Origin: Lanius collurio
Taxonomy: Eukaryota > Chordata > Aves > Passeriformes > Laniidae
Reading direction: 5' to 3'
Assembly: GCA_020086605.1 (NCBI GenBank)
Contig: JACBWW010000007.1
Location: forward strand, 24,078,956-24,142,955
DNA: 64,000 bases
This document shows, one piece after another, positions 25,100 to 37,165 of this stretch (positions within the stretch are counted from its first letter, which is position 1; the number at the start of each line of letters is the position of its first letter). The notes beneath the pieces are model-generated. The model made no database searches, was not told where the DNA came from, and worked only from the letters and a program-made list of their open reading frames with translations. The position numbers and the translations under genes are program-made.

Positions 25100-25742
25100 C
25101 TGTGAATGTAAATAAGCATGGCTGTAAAGAAGTGACAGCCCTACACAAGTGCTGCTGTTACATTAGATGTTAAACACACCTCCTTGTAAAACTGCATGTA
25201 ACTATCAATATTCCTGGCAATGTAGATTATATAAATACTTAGAAACAAAGGCCAGGCCTCACTGAAAACTCTGCAAATGTCTTAAGGTTAAAAAATACTG
25301 CAGCCCTTTGTGCTGTAAGGTTGGGCTCATATTTAACACTCCAGGGTATCATATATCAAAGAGAGCTTCCTCTTACAAATAGCTGAGTGCCTTTCTTAGA
25401 AAGCTACCAGAACTTCTTTACTTCTTTTTTTGGCAGTCTCATGTAACCAAACTTATCGTATGCAGACATTAGGCAACAGAGATAACACTCCATAACTCTC
25501 CATATAGTGGATCAGGTCCTGGATAAAAAGACCTGCTGCAACTGGTCCAAACAGGACTGGAACTGTCAAAAGTTTCACTCTCAGGCTATGACCACAGCTG
25601 ATCCAACAGATTCGAATCCAACTGCTTTTAGCAGAGCATCAATTATTTGATAACAAAAGTCAACATATCTCAGTCACCCCTTATCTGCAGCTGTTTTTTA
25701 AGTGCACTCTTACATAAGGCTACAGCTTTCACATTGACTCAC

Positions 25743-25852
25743 CAGGTTTCACATGCTATGGAAGAGCTTTTTCCAGAGGCTCCAGCAAATACAGCACCAT
25801 GCTCCAGTATCCCACTCCGAATTCCCACATACCAGGCACCCCCTGGACATCT
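25743..25852 (-). CDS. Candidate internal exon, unknown protein
   Basis: On the minus strand GTGGGGGTTCCTGGCAG is the acceptor before 25852, and GAAACCTG|GTGAGT is a strong donor at 25743. The 110 nt hold 36 codons in phase 0 plus two bases, including CPGGAWYVGIRSGILEHG and AGASGKSSSIACET. The upstream candidate 26086-26238 ends in phase 0, so the two join in frame across an intron of about 230 bp. The Gly/Ser-rich stretch containing GASGKSS resembles a P-loop only superficially: it has GASGKS where GxxxxGK[ST] requires six residues from Gly to GK. Unknown family. Confidence 0.3.
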
Positions 25853-26085
25853 CTGCCAGGAACCCCCACACAGGAGGATGGTCATAGTGCAACACTGATG
25901 TTGCCAAGGGGGTGTTTCTTCGCAGGACATGATCGAGGGATGCTCAATGGAGTCCTTGGAGAAAGCACATCCTCCTCACCACAGCCTCAGAGCATGACCT
26001 CTCTGCTAGCCAAAGGATAATGAGCCCACTGCACAAAGCCCCATTCCTTAGGTAAGGGAACCAGTTAGGAAGGGGTTGTACTCAC

Positions 26086-26238
26086 CAGTGACTGCCCCTC
26101 ACGGAGAGGAGAAGTCCCTCCCGAGGTTTGCAGAGCATCCCCTCTGCGTGTCCCTGAGCCTTCCCAGTCTGGCAGCACTTGCACTGACACCTTGAGCATC
26201 ACCTCCCCAGCCACTGACTCAGCTCCCTCCCTCTCCTG
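26086..26238 (-). CDS. Candidate internal exon of 153 nt, unknown protein
   Basis: Strong borders on the minus strand: acceptor GCTAAATCCTCTGCAG before 26238 and donor CAGTCACTG|GTGAGT after 26086. The 51 codons are open in only one of the three frames, phase 0 to phase 0. Segments include GAESVAGEVMLKVSVQVLPD and SGGTSPLREGQSL. The stretch is clearly GC-richer than its surroundings, as exons in A/T-rich introns usually are. Together with 25743-25852 and 25000-25099 it forms a frame that ends in a stop. It was not recognised as any known protein. An alternative acceptor three bases downstream would drop one Gln. Confidence 0.35.
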
Positions 26239-29200
26239 CTGCAGAGGATTTAGCAACTCTCTGATGCTAGGCTAACTGGGGCATGGTAGGCTGCACAGAG
26301 AGAGCCAGGCGACATCTCCTCTACATCTCATGTTCACTGCTACGAAGCTGTGCAGTCTGTAGGACCCAATCTCCCTGCTTCTGCTTTAGTTTGTTTTTTT
26401 GGTTTGTGTTGAATATAACAACCTTTTACCATTCAATTTATATCAGTGCCTTTAGTGGTATATTAGTACTAAACTACAGAATGGAAACCCAGTCACACCT
26501 ACAGTTTTATACATGACCTTGTTAACTGAATAAACTTAGTGGACACTAAATCAGATTTTCTTTCTACCCAATAAAATTCAGTAGTGCCTCAGGTGAGCTT
26601 GTGCATCTACCTTAGAGAAAGACAAGGGCATTGGAAAAAAAAATATTCTGTCATAACAATGTGAACCCAAGCCAGGTCAGCTTTCCTTTCAAAGACACAG
26701 AATTTTGCTTGCTAAATTTAATGTTTGTGGACAATTTTGCATATGGAGCCTCTTAGTATTAAGAGCTGGCAACCTGTTTTCATTAAAGAACAACCATTTG
26801 CTGCAAAATGGAATTATTCTGTTCAATTTCCCAAATTACAGTTTTCTGTCTTTAAAAAATGCTGAAGATAAAAACAGGAGTGCTGTTTTCTGACAATAAA
26901 ATACTATAATCAATTGCATAAACTGGGCTTCAGTTCAACTCCTTTGGACTGTAATGTCATCAGTATGAAGGCAGAAAATTCTTCGGTTTAATGCTACTTT
27001 GAAAATACTTGAGAGTAGCTATTTCTAACCATTTAGCAAGAATTCACTTTCAAGACAACTGCAAATTATTTCCTGTCATTTTTGATCTGAGGAAAAAATA
27101 AGTAAAAAGAGACGACTACTTTTCTTTCAAGTTTTGTAGGAAAAAAATGAATCTGCAATATCCATGCCCAAAAGGCTTTGAAATAACACTAGCTTAGGTT
27201 ACTAAATTAAACTGGATAAGATTCTTCTGAATATCTTAATATATTTCTGCCTCAATCTTCCTAAGTTTTTTACTAAAGCCAGTGGTGACTGATTAGTCTT
27301 AAATCTTCAAGTAACCGCCTTTTGCTTCCACATTATACCATTTCTTCAGGTGAGAAACTCCAGTTTATCTAAAGAAAAATCTGAAGTGGTTGGCTAAATA
27401 AGACACTAAAATATTAGAATCATCCAGTAATTCTCAAAGTTTAGTTGTTCAGACAATTTACGAAAGTGTGCTACATGCCTACAGCTGTCAGCAGCATCGG
27501 CACACTCCAGATGAGCGCCCATGAATCAATGATCCAATAATTGTATGAAAAAGCAGCAGCATTCCAAGTTTAGTGGAAAAAAAAAATTCTAATAAATACC
27601 TACATGTTCTGTCATGCCACAGCATAAGTCACAGTATTAAGTGGAAGATTTATCTGAAACACAGTTACATACAGCTGAGAGGAGAAACCCTTAACTTGAA
27701 AGGTATGGGAGGTTTGCATACTGTGTAATTGCACCCTGACCATCACATTTTCTCAACAGTTTTTTATCTTTTACAAAACAATGTAAGAATAAAAATGTTA
27801 GCATTTTCAGTTACATATAGTTCTTCATGTCACTGATGTCCTTAAGTGTTTCCTAGGAAATCACTCCACATTCACTAACAATTCAGTGGAGCTGAAAGAC
27901 TTCCACTTTGTGTGACCTAAAGAGCAGAAAGAATGCATTGATCAAGTGCAAGTTCTGCTGGTGTACCTCTAATAACACAGTGCTATTTGGTAGTCAGAGG
28001 GTGCTGGACAAGGTCAGTCAGGTGCCGTGGAGGGGATGAGAGCCAGCCTAGAAGTCCAGATGGAAAAGGAAAAAAAAACTTCAGGCAGCTGAATCAATCT
28101 ATCTGACAAAAAAAGCAAGAAAGGAGATGGACAGCAGCTGTAATAGCACAGGCTCCTTAAGATGAGAGAGATGAAAGCAGGTTTGTCTCAGTGAGGGAAA
28201 GATGGTGAGACATAAAGGAGAATCTTGCAGCAGGGTGATCCTGAGAGAGCCTGAAGGAGTGAGAGTAAAAGAGATTTGGAGATTGGGTGGTGTCACCAGG
28301 GCAAGTGAATGAGTCAGAGAAGCAAAATGGATAAGCCATCTCAAGGTCTGGGTAAGGATGGAAGGGGAGAGAGTTTTAGGAGGAAGAAAACAGCAGACAG
28401 GATGCTATGGGGAGGAACACATTCATGTTGCAGATTTCAAACTTCACGAATTTCCTTTCTAATTACTACTGGTCACTAACCCATGAATATCTGAAAGGAG
28501 ATCTTTTTGTCAGTCTTCCCTTTAGTTCAAATATTTCAGTTATTTCTCTCATCTCAGATAAATCCACAAAATGCCATATTGAATGCAAGAGAGTAGTAAT
28601 TATCTACTGGGTTTTAAAATGCATAAAATTGGTAGCAAAGGTTTATTACTTTTTCATCCGTGAAAAAAAATGTGCATGCTTCATGCACTGCTTCTCAGCA
28701 ACTCAAGAGCAGTGAACTTATTCCAGTTAAATACCTCAGTGTCATTCACTTGAAAACTGGCTCTTAGTTCAGTCATAATTTTTTGAAAATGCACAGTGTA
28801 ACACTGCACTGAAGGTAACTTTTTTCTTTTAAACTGCAAAATGAAATGCAGGATTCAAACCTACAAATGTGGGAGCTCTGGTTATGAGTTGTTAATGCTC
28901 AAAATATTAACAAGGATATCTGTAAATAAATCTTAGTTCTGAAGAGCTAGGTAAATATGTTTGGTTCATGAAAACAGGGATTTAAAAGTAAGAACTGCAA
29001 AAACCTGTATTTAAGATTCAATACTTGTACGTATTTATGCTTCATTTACAAATATGATTAATGGCTTAATATCTACTCTTCAATTAAAATCAGCAGCCTT
29101 AATTCAGAATTATTTCTGATCTTGCATAAAGAACCCAAGGGGGAGGCAAAGTGCCTTTTTGCAGCCCAAGACTTCCAGCAGAATTTCGAAGAACAAGAAT

Positions 29201-29320
29201 ATTAGCCAAACTTTCTTCCCCTGAAATTCAGTTGCAAAATGCCCCTAAATTTTAGTAGTAAAACCAAACCCACCACTAAATTAAAATATGTAATTTTAAA
29301 CAGACAATCAATTTAGGCAC
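26239..29320. other. Non-coding span with no recognised gene
   Basis: A/T-rich with only short frames. Several plus-strand donor-like words (CAG|GTGAGC near 26593, CAG|GTGAGA near 27351) are not matched by coding-like sequence. No repeat family recognised. Confidence 0.55.
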
Positions 29321-29418
29321 CTTTTTGAATCCTAAAGTGAGTGTCTCCATACTCTGGTATGTGATGTGTGGTTTCCACTCATGTATCATTTCTCCTGGAT
29401 AATAGCAGGCAGCTGGGT
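29321..29418 (-). CDS. Possible short exon, unknown protein
   Basis: On the minus strand an acceptor ending ATAATTTTTAAAG precedes 98 nt that read, after two split-codon bases, 32 codons including PAACYYPGEMIHEWKP and YQSMETLTLGFKK, ending at AAAAAG|GTGCCT. The residue mix looks protein-like. The donor is weak at positions +4 and +5. The phase would fit a split Asp codon after the ATG frame at 29604-29891 if that frame ended at its fair donor GTCG|GTGGGA, and would also fit the candidate at 26086-26238 downstream. Hypothetical. Confidence 0.2.
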
Positions 29419-29603
29419 CTTTAAAAATTATAAGGGTTAGTCTCTCTCTGAACTGCAATTACTGGAGCACATTTATGCCAGGGCTGCTTCTGTAATACTG
29501 CTGCAGGGACAGCCAGCAGAATTCCCCTCCTGCCACAGGTTTGCATCAGCTTTCATTTACTTTATAATACATAATCATTCCTACATAAAAAAGAACTCCA
29601 TAG

Positions 29604-29891
29604 TTACCCAAAGAGTTTAAAAAACTTTGCAAAAAAATAATTGTGGCCAGGAGGAAGGGAGAGGATAAGAAGAAAGGAAGCTATGAGATAAAAAAGGCTT
29701 GTCCCACCGACATCCACATCAAACAAAATTTCTTCAGGCAGAACAAGGAATGCATTTATCCCCTGAAAAGTATACTTTTCAGAGATGCTTGAATCCTTGC
29801 TTTCTGTTAGGTAAATAATTTCTTCTCTGTTGTCTCTGTAAAGATCACGCAGTCTTGCAAACAAGTCTGAGCTGGGCAAACACACAGCCAT
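29604..29891 (-). CDS. Possible first coding exon with good Kozak context
   Basis: A minus-strand frame starts at ATG in the context GAGAAATGG, about 130 bp downstream of an X-box-like palindrome. The first 60 or so codons look protein-like (MAVCLPSSDLFARLRDLYRD, then an acidic stretch, then LVLPEEILFDVDV). The last 30 residues come from a pyrimidine-rich stretch and look like intron read-through, so a real exon would more likely end near 29706 at GTCG|GTGGGA. There is no recognised domain. The frame is one of many of this size in the window, and its support comes mainly from the promoter-like sites above it. Confidence 0.2.
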   Translation of the reverse strand: MAVCLPSSDLFARLRDLYRDNREEIIYLTESKDSSISEKYTFQGINAFLVLPEEILFDVDVGGTSLFYLIASFLLILSLPPGHNYFFAKFFKLFG

Positions 29892-29960
29892 TTCTCAGCT
29901 GAAGTCATAAATTACTTATTGTTTTAATATACTGGAAAATTGGCAGGAAGCGGGGGAAGG

Positions 29961-30068
29961 TACGTCAGTTACACAAGACTTTATACCATCACTTATCCTT
30001 GCCTTCCATTAAAAAAGCGTTAGTTGCTGTAGCAACTGTCAAACCACACTCCGGTTCCTCTTCCTCCA
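29961..30068 (-). promoter_or_regulatory. Possible promoter: X-box-like palindrome with CRE- and ETS-like sites
   Basis: AGTTGCTGTAGCAACT (30022-30037) has perfect 7-bp arms and fits the RFX X-box form GTTGC-N4-GCAAC, known from promoters of cilia genes. On the minus strand CTGACGTA at 29961-29968 is a CRE-like site, and GGAAGAGGAACCGGAG near 30050-30066 carries ETS-like GGAA cores. Spacing to the ATG at 29891 would suit a promoter reading leftwards. The region has only about four CpG sites and no TATA box in a convincing place. The grouping is suggestive; a lone X-box-like palindrome can occur by chance. Confidence 0.3.
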
Positions 30069-30280
30069 AGATACAGAACTTCTCCAAAACACTCACACAC
30101 AACACAGCTCTTCCCCATCCAAAGGACAGGTTTCTGGCACTTTTGCATTGTTTAAAAAGAAAGAGGCTCTCCAAGGAGCTGACAAATCCCTTGCAGGCCT
30201 TTTACTCCAAGGTATGCTCCTGTAGAGAAGAAATCCTTAAAAAATCCTTAAAGTTCTTGGTTTTTTCCCCCGTACATCTA

Positions 30281-30321
30281 CCCTCTTTTTTCCTCCTCTT
30301 CCTTTTTTCCCTTCTTTCTCC
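30281..30321 (+). repeat. 41-nt pure pyrimidine tract with mirror symmetry
   Basis: Every base from 30281 to 30321 on the plus strand is C or T. Centred on 30297, the bases 30285-30309 form a mirror repeat with one mismatch, including matching T6 blocks on either side. Mirror-symmetric pyrimidine tracts can form intramolecular triplex (H-DNA). It lies about 250 bp from the X-box-like palindrome, on the side that would be upstream for a minus-strand promoter. It could also act only as a polypyrimidine tract in RNA from the plus strand. Confidence 0.9.
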
Positions 30322-33300
30322 ATTATACAGAATGTTACTCCATTCAGCTTAATGCACCACTACATCTTCCAGCATTAAACAAAATGCCTACGTGTCTGTC
30401 AGATGTTCCTTCCCCTCTAACTCCTTCCATCATGGGAAGGGCACATGCAATGGGGACAATGTCACATTGCAAACACACATTGCAGCATCTCTACATCAGG
30501 CAATATAACAGCAGAGACAGGTCTCCTACCCAACACCTGAAGAGAAAACCCCTCTCCACAGCCACAGCTGATCAACCATTCCTAAGGGATCCCTGCTCTG
30601 TCACCAAGGAGAACAAGTGTTTTCTCATTGGTTCAAATTCTACTCTACAGAACAGAGATTTGAACAGGCTAAAAAAACAACACCCCCCAAAAAAATAACA
30701 GAGAAGAAACCATTAGTATGAAGAGAAAGCTCTGTCAGAAAAAGGACAAAATCACATACTAGCAAAGAAAATCTCATGAGGAAGTGGAAATATATTCCTC
30801 TCCTTTGTGCAGCATGCCGATATCAATGATAAGCAAAGATCCCTGGGAAGTTCTTACTGGTTCAAGGATAGGATGTGTGCACAATAAAGGGAGGGCTTAC
30901 CCACCTTCTCACCTCCTTCAATCTTTAGCAGCTCCATCCTATTTCTAACTAGAAGGTGATGCTTAAAAAAATGTTCATGCCTAAATGTATTTTTATTTTA
31001 GGAACATGTAGCACAAGCAAATCTGTTGTGCACAATGGGATGATTATTTTTAATTGCTGTTCTGAAAAGAAAGCATCATAGTATTGCACAGATTATCTTC
31101 AGGAATGCATATGAATTCTACTCTTCTTCAAGAATTTCAGTCTTGGATATACTTACTTTTTCCAGTTTTAGAACTATTCTTCTGAAGTGTGTTGTAGAAC
31201 AAGGGATTAGGGCTCCACATAAAACTATTTTTGGTTCCTCTAGCAAGATCTAAACTACCCAGCCACTTCACCTTGCAGTTCATTTCTTCAGCACCATAAG
31301 CATCACTTTCATTCCTTTCTACCTACACACTTGTTTCTCTAACAGGGCAAAAATGAACCACAAAGGAACAATGCACTTGTGCTGCCTACAGAAGCAAAAA
31401 GCTCTGAGGCAGCTATGGGAGAAGGGGTTTGCCTGTGTGTCCATACAAAGTTAATTGCAAAGTAATATGCACAGGCATACCCTGAACCCAGCTTTCTGCA
31501 AGTTTACAGTGGAAACAGCTGCATACTGGCCCAGCTACACATTATAAACAAGGTCACTTGACTCCTGGGAGCAGTGACACACCGCCACTGGTTTGAACCA
31601 CAAAATAGTCTGTTCCCTGAGTGAACAGCAATCACTCCCTGCAGTTAAGTGAGGAGCACTGAGGGATGGTTTTACTCACTCCCAGTTCTGCCCACCAAGA
31701 GCAGTCACTGAATAGGTATTAGTGGCTGCTCTTCCCATCAAAAATTCTCAAACCAGCCAATATATTTCTTCTGCACTTAAAGAGATTGTTGGACTGTGCC
31801 CATGCTCTCGTTCTTCTAGTCTCTCTCTTTTGTATCTTGTGTTTGAGCAGACACTCTAAGCAGGTTTGTTTTTCTGTGCTCAGTCATCCTTTCATGCTTC
31901 TACTGGTGCTGCCCCTCTTTTACCATACCCTTACTTTTATGGTACCCCATAATTTAACCAGGCTCATGCACTTACATGACAAGGGCTCAGGCTGCTTTGT
32001 TAATGAAACAACCCCGAAGGTTTTTATTGCCACTTAGCATCTGTACATCTTGCACAGAATGAAGAAACAGGGCAGCCAGCAGTTCAAGGCCACCTTGTGA
32101 CAGTTTTGACTGTCAGATTTCAGGCTACAACAGAGAACTCCAGAGGAATGAACAAGAGCTGCTGTCATTTGCACTGAAGTTCCCAAACCACAGCTGTGAG
32201 ATTTACATCCAAAAAAGGTGCTACGAGTAGACCTAACTAATTGCAGTGTGCTTAAATACAAAGCAAAGTAAGCACTCCATTCCATTAATTCACCAGCTAA
32301 ATTTAGTCATTCTATGGCTCAGATCAGTCTGGAATCAGCCAGAGATCTTCATCCTAAACATAAAAAACATACACGCACTCCCAAAGGCATACACCAGAAC
32401 ACTTTCCCAAATATGAAACAACTGGACTGAAAAGTTACTGACTGTAGAAATTCATCACCACTTCTCAGCTGGCATATCATAGTTGAGTTTTTTCTATTAT
32501 CTCTTTACAAAATTGTCCAGATGACACAAATCTCTTCAAATACAGCATTTTAAATGTGATAGCCAGCTGACAGACTAGCCATTGAGCAAGAGGCAAGTAT
32601 TTATAATACTTCTTTAAATACTTCCTCTATTTTTTATGGCTTTATGTTAAATGTTACATTATGAGCTGTATCACCCATTTTTGCTGCTCCAACAGTTGCA
32701 AAGTTGATCTCCCTTTCAGTACCACATCTATTTAATCTGAATTCTTTTGTTCTAGAACGATAATATACAACAAGAAGCTCTGCTTCTTCAATTATCTTAC
32801 TTAAACTTGGTAAAGGGACACATCCTCAAGCCAAGTTTTATTCATATATAAACAAAGTGACACTTTAAAAGCTGAAATTACAAAATGTGGAAGAGTATCT
32901 GTCTAACTTCACTACAGAGATGGATTTTAAAATACTTTCTTTTTTTTTATAACTACAGATTTTTTACTTTAAAACATTATCTGTCTGCCCATAAATAATG
33001 AAGTGAATCTGTCCTTTAGAACAAGCAAATATTTGATAACATTTTATTTTGAGTTCTGCTTTAGCTACAAACCAAAAGGGACCTCTTACCCCACATATCC
33101 CACTGCTGGAGCTGATTAGTCAGCTCCCTTTAGATAAAAAAAAACACCCAAACAAAAAAGCAACCAAACAAAACCCCAGCAAAACCCCCCAGGACCTTAA
33201 GAGAGAGAAAGAAGCTTATACTCATTTCCCAAGACAGGAAGTTTGAGTACATACAGCCTGATAGAAGGAGGAGAAAAAAATGCCCTCAAATGTCTGAGCC

Positions 33301-36039
33301 TAGTAGCTTGGCTACTTGTGAATACACACCAGGATGCAGCAAGTTCCTCCTTCCAAAAAAAGCATGATGAATCACACACTATAGCACAAACCCTTAGGGT
33401 TTTTGTTTTCTTTGGGGGGAGGGGAGATTGTATTCTTGTTTTTAAGTTTCTAAACAAAAAGTTTTACAGCAATACAGAGGAATAAACAACTCCAGGATAG
33501 GGCAAGGAAACTTAAGAAAGCTTAGACTAGGAGAGATTTTCCCACATAACCACCTGCAACAGTACCAAAAAAGCAAAGAAAGTCAATCTCTTGAGAAAGC
33601 AGGAGAGGTTTTTTTTCCCTTTTCATTCTTTGGATTTCCATTCTCTTCATTCATATGAGGAGCTACTACTGTTCCTTAGAGGTGATGCACTGCAATTGCA
33701 CAAATAGCTTTTACTGCATCCCTTTCAGAGGCAGTTTGTAAACCCTGCCCCCCTCCAAATCAAGCCACAAAGCACTCACTTCCCTTAGCAACATTTGCAT
33801 AGCAAAGATAACAATTTTGCAGCTATCATGTACCATTAGCATATTGAGGTGCCCCTAAGAACTTAAAAAAAAAAAATAAAATAATAAACCTGTATTTCAA
33901 CAAAGTGCAATAAAATGACGTTCAACAATATAATACTAAAGTCAACATTATGATGTAGAAAACCATCTATTGGAGAAATGCCTACACTTGACTGTGATGA
34001 AAAATTGGTGGTCATGCAACAGGAAACTCCATAACAAGCCTTGGAAAAGACAAAATATCAGGACAACTGAGGTACAAAGCTTGAATCTGGTGGCAAATAG
34101 GTTGACAGTCGTGAGGAGAAAGGGCAGAAGAGAGAATGTTTGGAGGAATAGGAGGGGCAATGAGCTTAGAGAAGTTTCTGAACTAGATTTGACTCACAAT
34201 GTGCTTTACTAAAATGAAAATATGGCTTAAAAAGGAAAATCCCTCACTGTTTTCTACAGAACTAAGCTATCAGAATGTTACTCAAAAAATAACACTGTTG
34301 CCTGGTTATGCGAGTGCAGAACTTGCTCTGCACAGAAAATACCCAGGTGAGCCATGCAGGCACTCAGAAATTAATGACTACAAGCAATCCTGAGATATTC
34401 AAGTATGATTAGCATTTGTTAAAAGTGAAAAGGAGGGAGGAAGCTGAAACAACACCACGATTATATTGACATACAATTCACATCAAGGTGAGATGTCAAG
34501 ATAAAGACTCCTATTCATACATGCACTCAAAGAATGTAAGACATTCTGAGTTCTGTCCTGCAAAGAAATATTGCAGATTTCAGAGAGGAAATTACTTTAT
34601 AAATGCCCTTACTAATCATGATTCCAGCAGTATTAAATTCACTGTGGAACTACCCATGATATATAAGTTCTGTGTTTTTTTTACAAGGAATCCCAGAATG
34701 AATATATTGCAAACAAAATTCAACAGAAACTTACTAGTCAGATGCACTTACATTGATCTATCTTGCCCCCGTGCCCACACAGATAAGCACCAGAGCATCA
34801 GAAAAAAATAGCTGCTTGTGAGAAATGAGCAGAAACTTATCTCCAGAAATGGTATTATTTTTAAAACTTTAGCACATTTGCCATTTCAATTGTCTGCAAT
34901 CGTCACTCCAAAGATTGACTCTCATGTCACAAAAATTTGGTTTTGTTAAACTAGGCATGCACATACTTGTATAACATGCTACATATATATAAAATACATC
35001 TGTGAATGTTTAGAGGGGTAATTTTTTCTGGACATTCCTTGCTTCCCATTGGACTCTTAGCTGCTGTTGACATGTACTGCTGTTTCATGTTTCAATTGCT
35101 GTTATAAGTTACCATTTGCATTACTGTCATGGATCAGGTTAATAAAAGTGGGTTGTCCAAATGCTTAACACTAATAATAGAAGTAATAATAACAGGCTCT
35201 TCTGCAAGGAGTAAAATTTTAGAGTATTTTTCACATCTGGATGAAGACATACCATGAGTTTCTATGCAAAACACACCAATCTTGGAAGCCATGAAGCAGG
35301 CTTGTTCAGAGCCACTCTAGCCCAGCACTATATTTGAGCTCCATTTCCTGTCTAAAAACCACAAGTGCTGTCAGACAAAGATACCAGCAGAGACAGTGGA
35401 GCAGAGTCTGGTGTCTCAGTAAACACCCCACCAAAGCAGGAACAAGAAAGGCATCACCAGCTGGACACAGCTGAGCAGATGGGAGTGCAAAGGAAGTGTC
35501 AGGCTGTACTGGCCAGCACAGTTGGCCAAGCTAAGAGTGAGGCAAAGCTTGGCAGAGGGGAAAGGAAAGAATTTTACTAATCATGACCCCAGCCAACATC
35601 ATCGACCAACACTTGCTTGCCTGTTCTGTTCAAAACTGGATGATTACTATCATTTTAGTCTGATTTTTCCAAGCTAGCACAAAATCAACTCCAAGCAGTT
35701 TCCAAGTACCCAGGAAGCAGCAATCTACAGCAACTTCCAACACCAGTCAGCTTTGATGAAGCAACCCCATTAAATGAAAAACTATTATGGTCTCAGATTA
35801 CAACAGGGTGACATTTGTGAGAAAGGTTCTCTCTTTAGCTATAGCAGATGGCCTGAGAAGCTATTGCATTTTACAACCAATCTTTCATAGCACTGAAAGT
35901 ATGAAAACATACATACACTCATATAAGAAATCTAGAATCCTCCTAAATTCTTCTCTGTGGAGAGATGGGGGGGATAAATAAAATGAAAAAAAAATTAACA
36001 GTGGGAAACAGCATCATCATCAAAAGAAACAGAATCAGT
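30322..36039. other. Non-coding span with no recognised gene
   Basis: A/T-rich. A possible minus-strand micro-exon at 30913-30948 (RNRMELLKIEG) has only a fair acceptor. A-rich runs occur near 33140 and 33867. The stretch around 33790-33860 contains an octamer ATTTGCAT and CATTAGCATATTG and might be a conserved non-coding element, which cannot be judged from one sequence. No repeat family recognised. Confidence 0.5.
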
Positions 36040-37165
36040 AACAGGTACTGGAAGGCTGCAATAAGGTCTCTTCAGAGCATTCTCATCTCCAATCTGAACA
36101 ACTCCAGGTCTCTCAGCCTGTCTCCACAGGCGATGTGCTCCAGCCCTCTGACCATCTTCATGGCCTGCTCTGGACCTGCTCTAAGTCATCCATGCCTGTC
36201 TTACGCTGAGGACCCCAGTTCTGGATGCAGCACTCCAGGTAGGGTGTAACAAGAGCAGAGTAGAGGAGATGAATCACCTCCCTTGACCCACTGGCCACTC
36301 TTGTTTTGATGCAGCCCAGGGTGCCATCAGCCTCTGGGCCATGAGTGCACAGTTGGCTCATGTCCAGCTTTTCATCCCTAAGAACCCCCAACTCTTTCTC
36401 TGCAGGGCTGCTCTCAGTGACTTCTTCTTCCAGTCTGTGCTCATGTCTGGGATTGCCCTGACTCAGGTGCAGCACCTTGCACTTGGACTTGTTGAACCTC
36501 ATGAGGTGCTTGTGGGCCCACTTCTCAAGTTTGTCCAGGGCTCCCTGGATGGCATCCTGTCCTGCTGTTGTGTTATCTGCAAACTTGCTGAGGGTGCAGC
36601 AATCCCACTGCCCATATCACTGATGGAGATATTAAAGGGCACCAGTCCCATGAGAGTCCTGAGGGACACCATTTGTTACCAGCCTCCACCTGGACCCTGG
36701 AGCCATTTACCAAAATTCTTCGTGTCCATCCAGCCAATTTCTTATGCAGTATTAGTCCACCCTTCAAATGAATGTCTCTCCAAATTGGAGATAAAGATGT
36801 TGTGTAGGACCATGTCAAAGGCCTTACAGACATCCAAGTAGATGACATTGGTCAGTTTTCCCTTGTTGACCACCGCAGTCACTTCATCGTGGAAGGCCCT
36901 CAGACCTGAAGGCTGTCAGATATGATTTGTCCTTAATGAAGCTGTGCTGGCTGTCTTGGATCATCCATCTTGCTTGTCTTGTATGTGCCTTAACAATGCT
37001 TCCATAAGGATCTGCTCCATGATCTTCCTGGTAACAGAGGTGAGGTTCACCCATCTGTAGTTCCCTAGGTATTTCTTTCTCCCCTTTCTAAAAACAGGAG
37101 TTATGTTTCCTTTTTTCTAGTCACTGGGGACTTCGCCTGACTGCCATGACTTTTCAAATGTGGAG
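36040..37165 (-). mobile_element. CR1 LINE fragment, internal reverse-transcriptase region
   Basis: About 1.1 kb of CR1 on the minus strand. The frame at 36158-36502 reads the C-terminal reverse-transcriptase region ([20 protein letters not shown], then [12 protein letters not shown], then [17 protein letters not shown]). Upstream, 36573-36848 holds the preceding part in another frame (GWTRRILVNGS, then KWCPSGLSWD), so at least one frameshift separates them. The catalytic motif expected as F-A-D-D reads F-A-D-N at 36572-36583, followed by a short deletion. The 5' part is missing beyond about 37165, and the last several hundred bases of the element are also missing below 36040, which is less usual for CR1. 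It is inactive. Borders are accurate to about 20 bp. Confidence 0.93.

Noticed and set aside
25560..25630. GATTCGAATCC word resembling a tRNA T-loop
   Set aside because: The flanks do not fold into acceptor, D and anticodon arms and no A-box precedes it.
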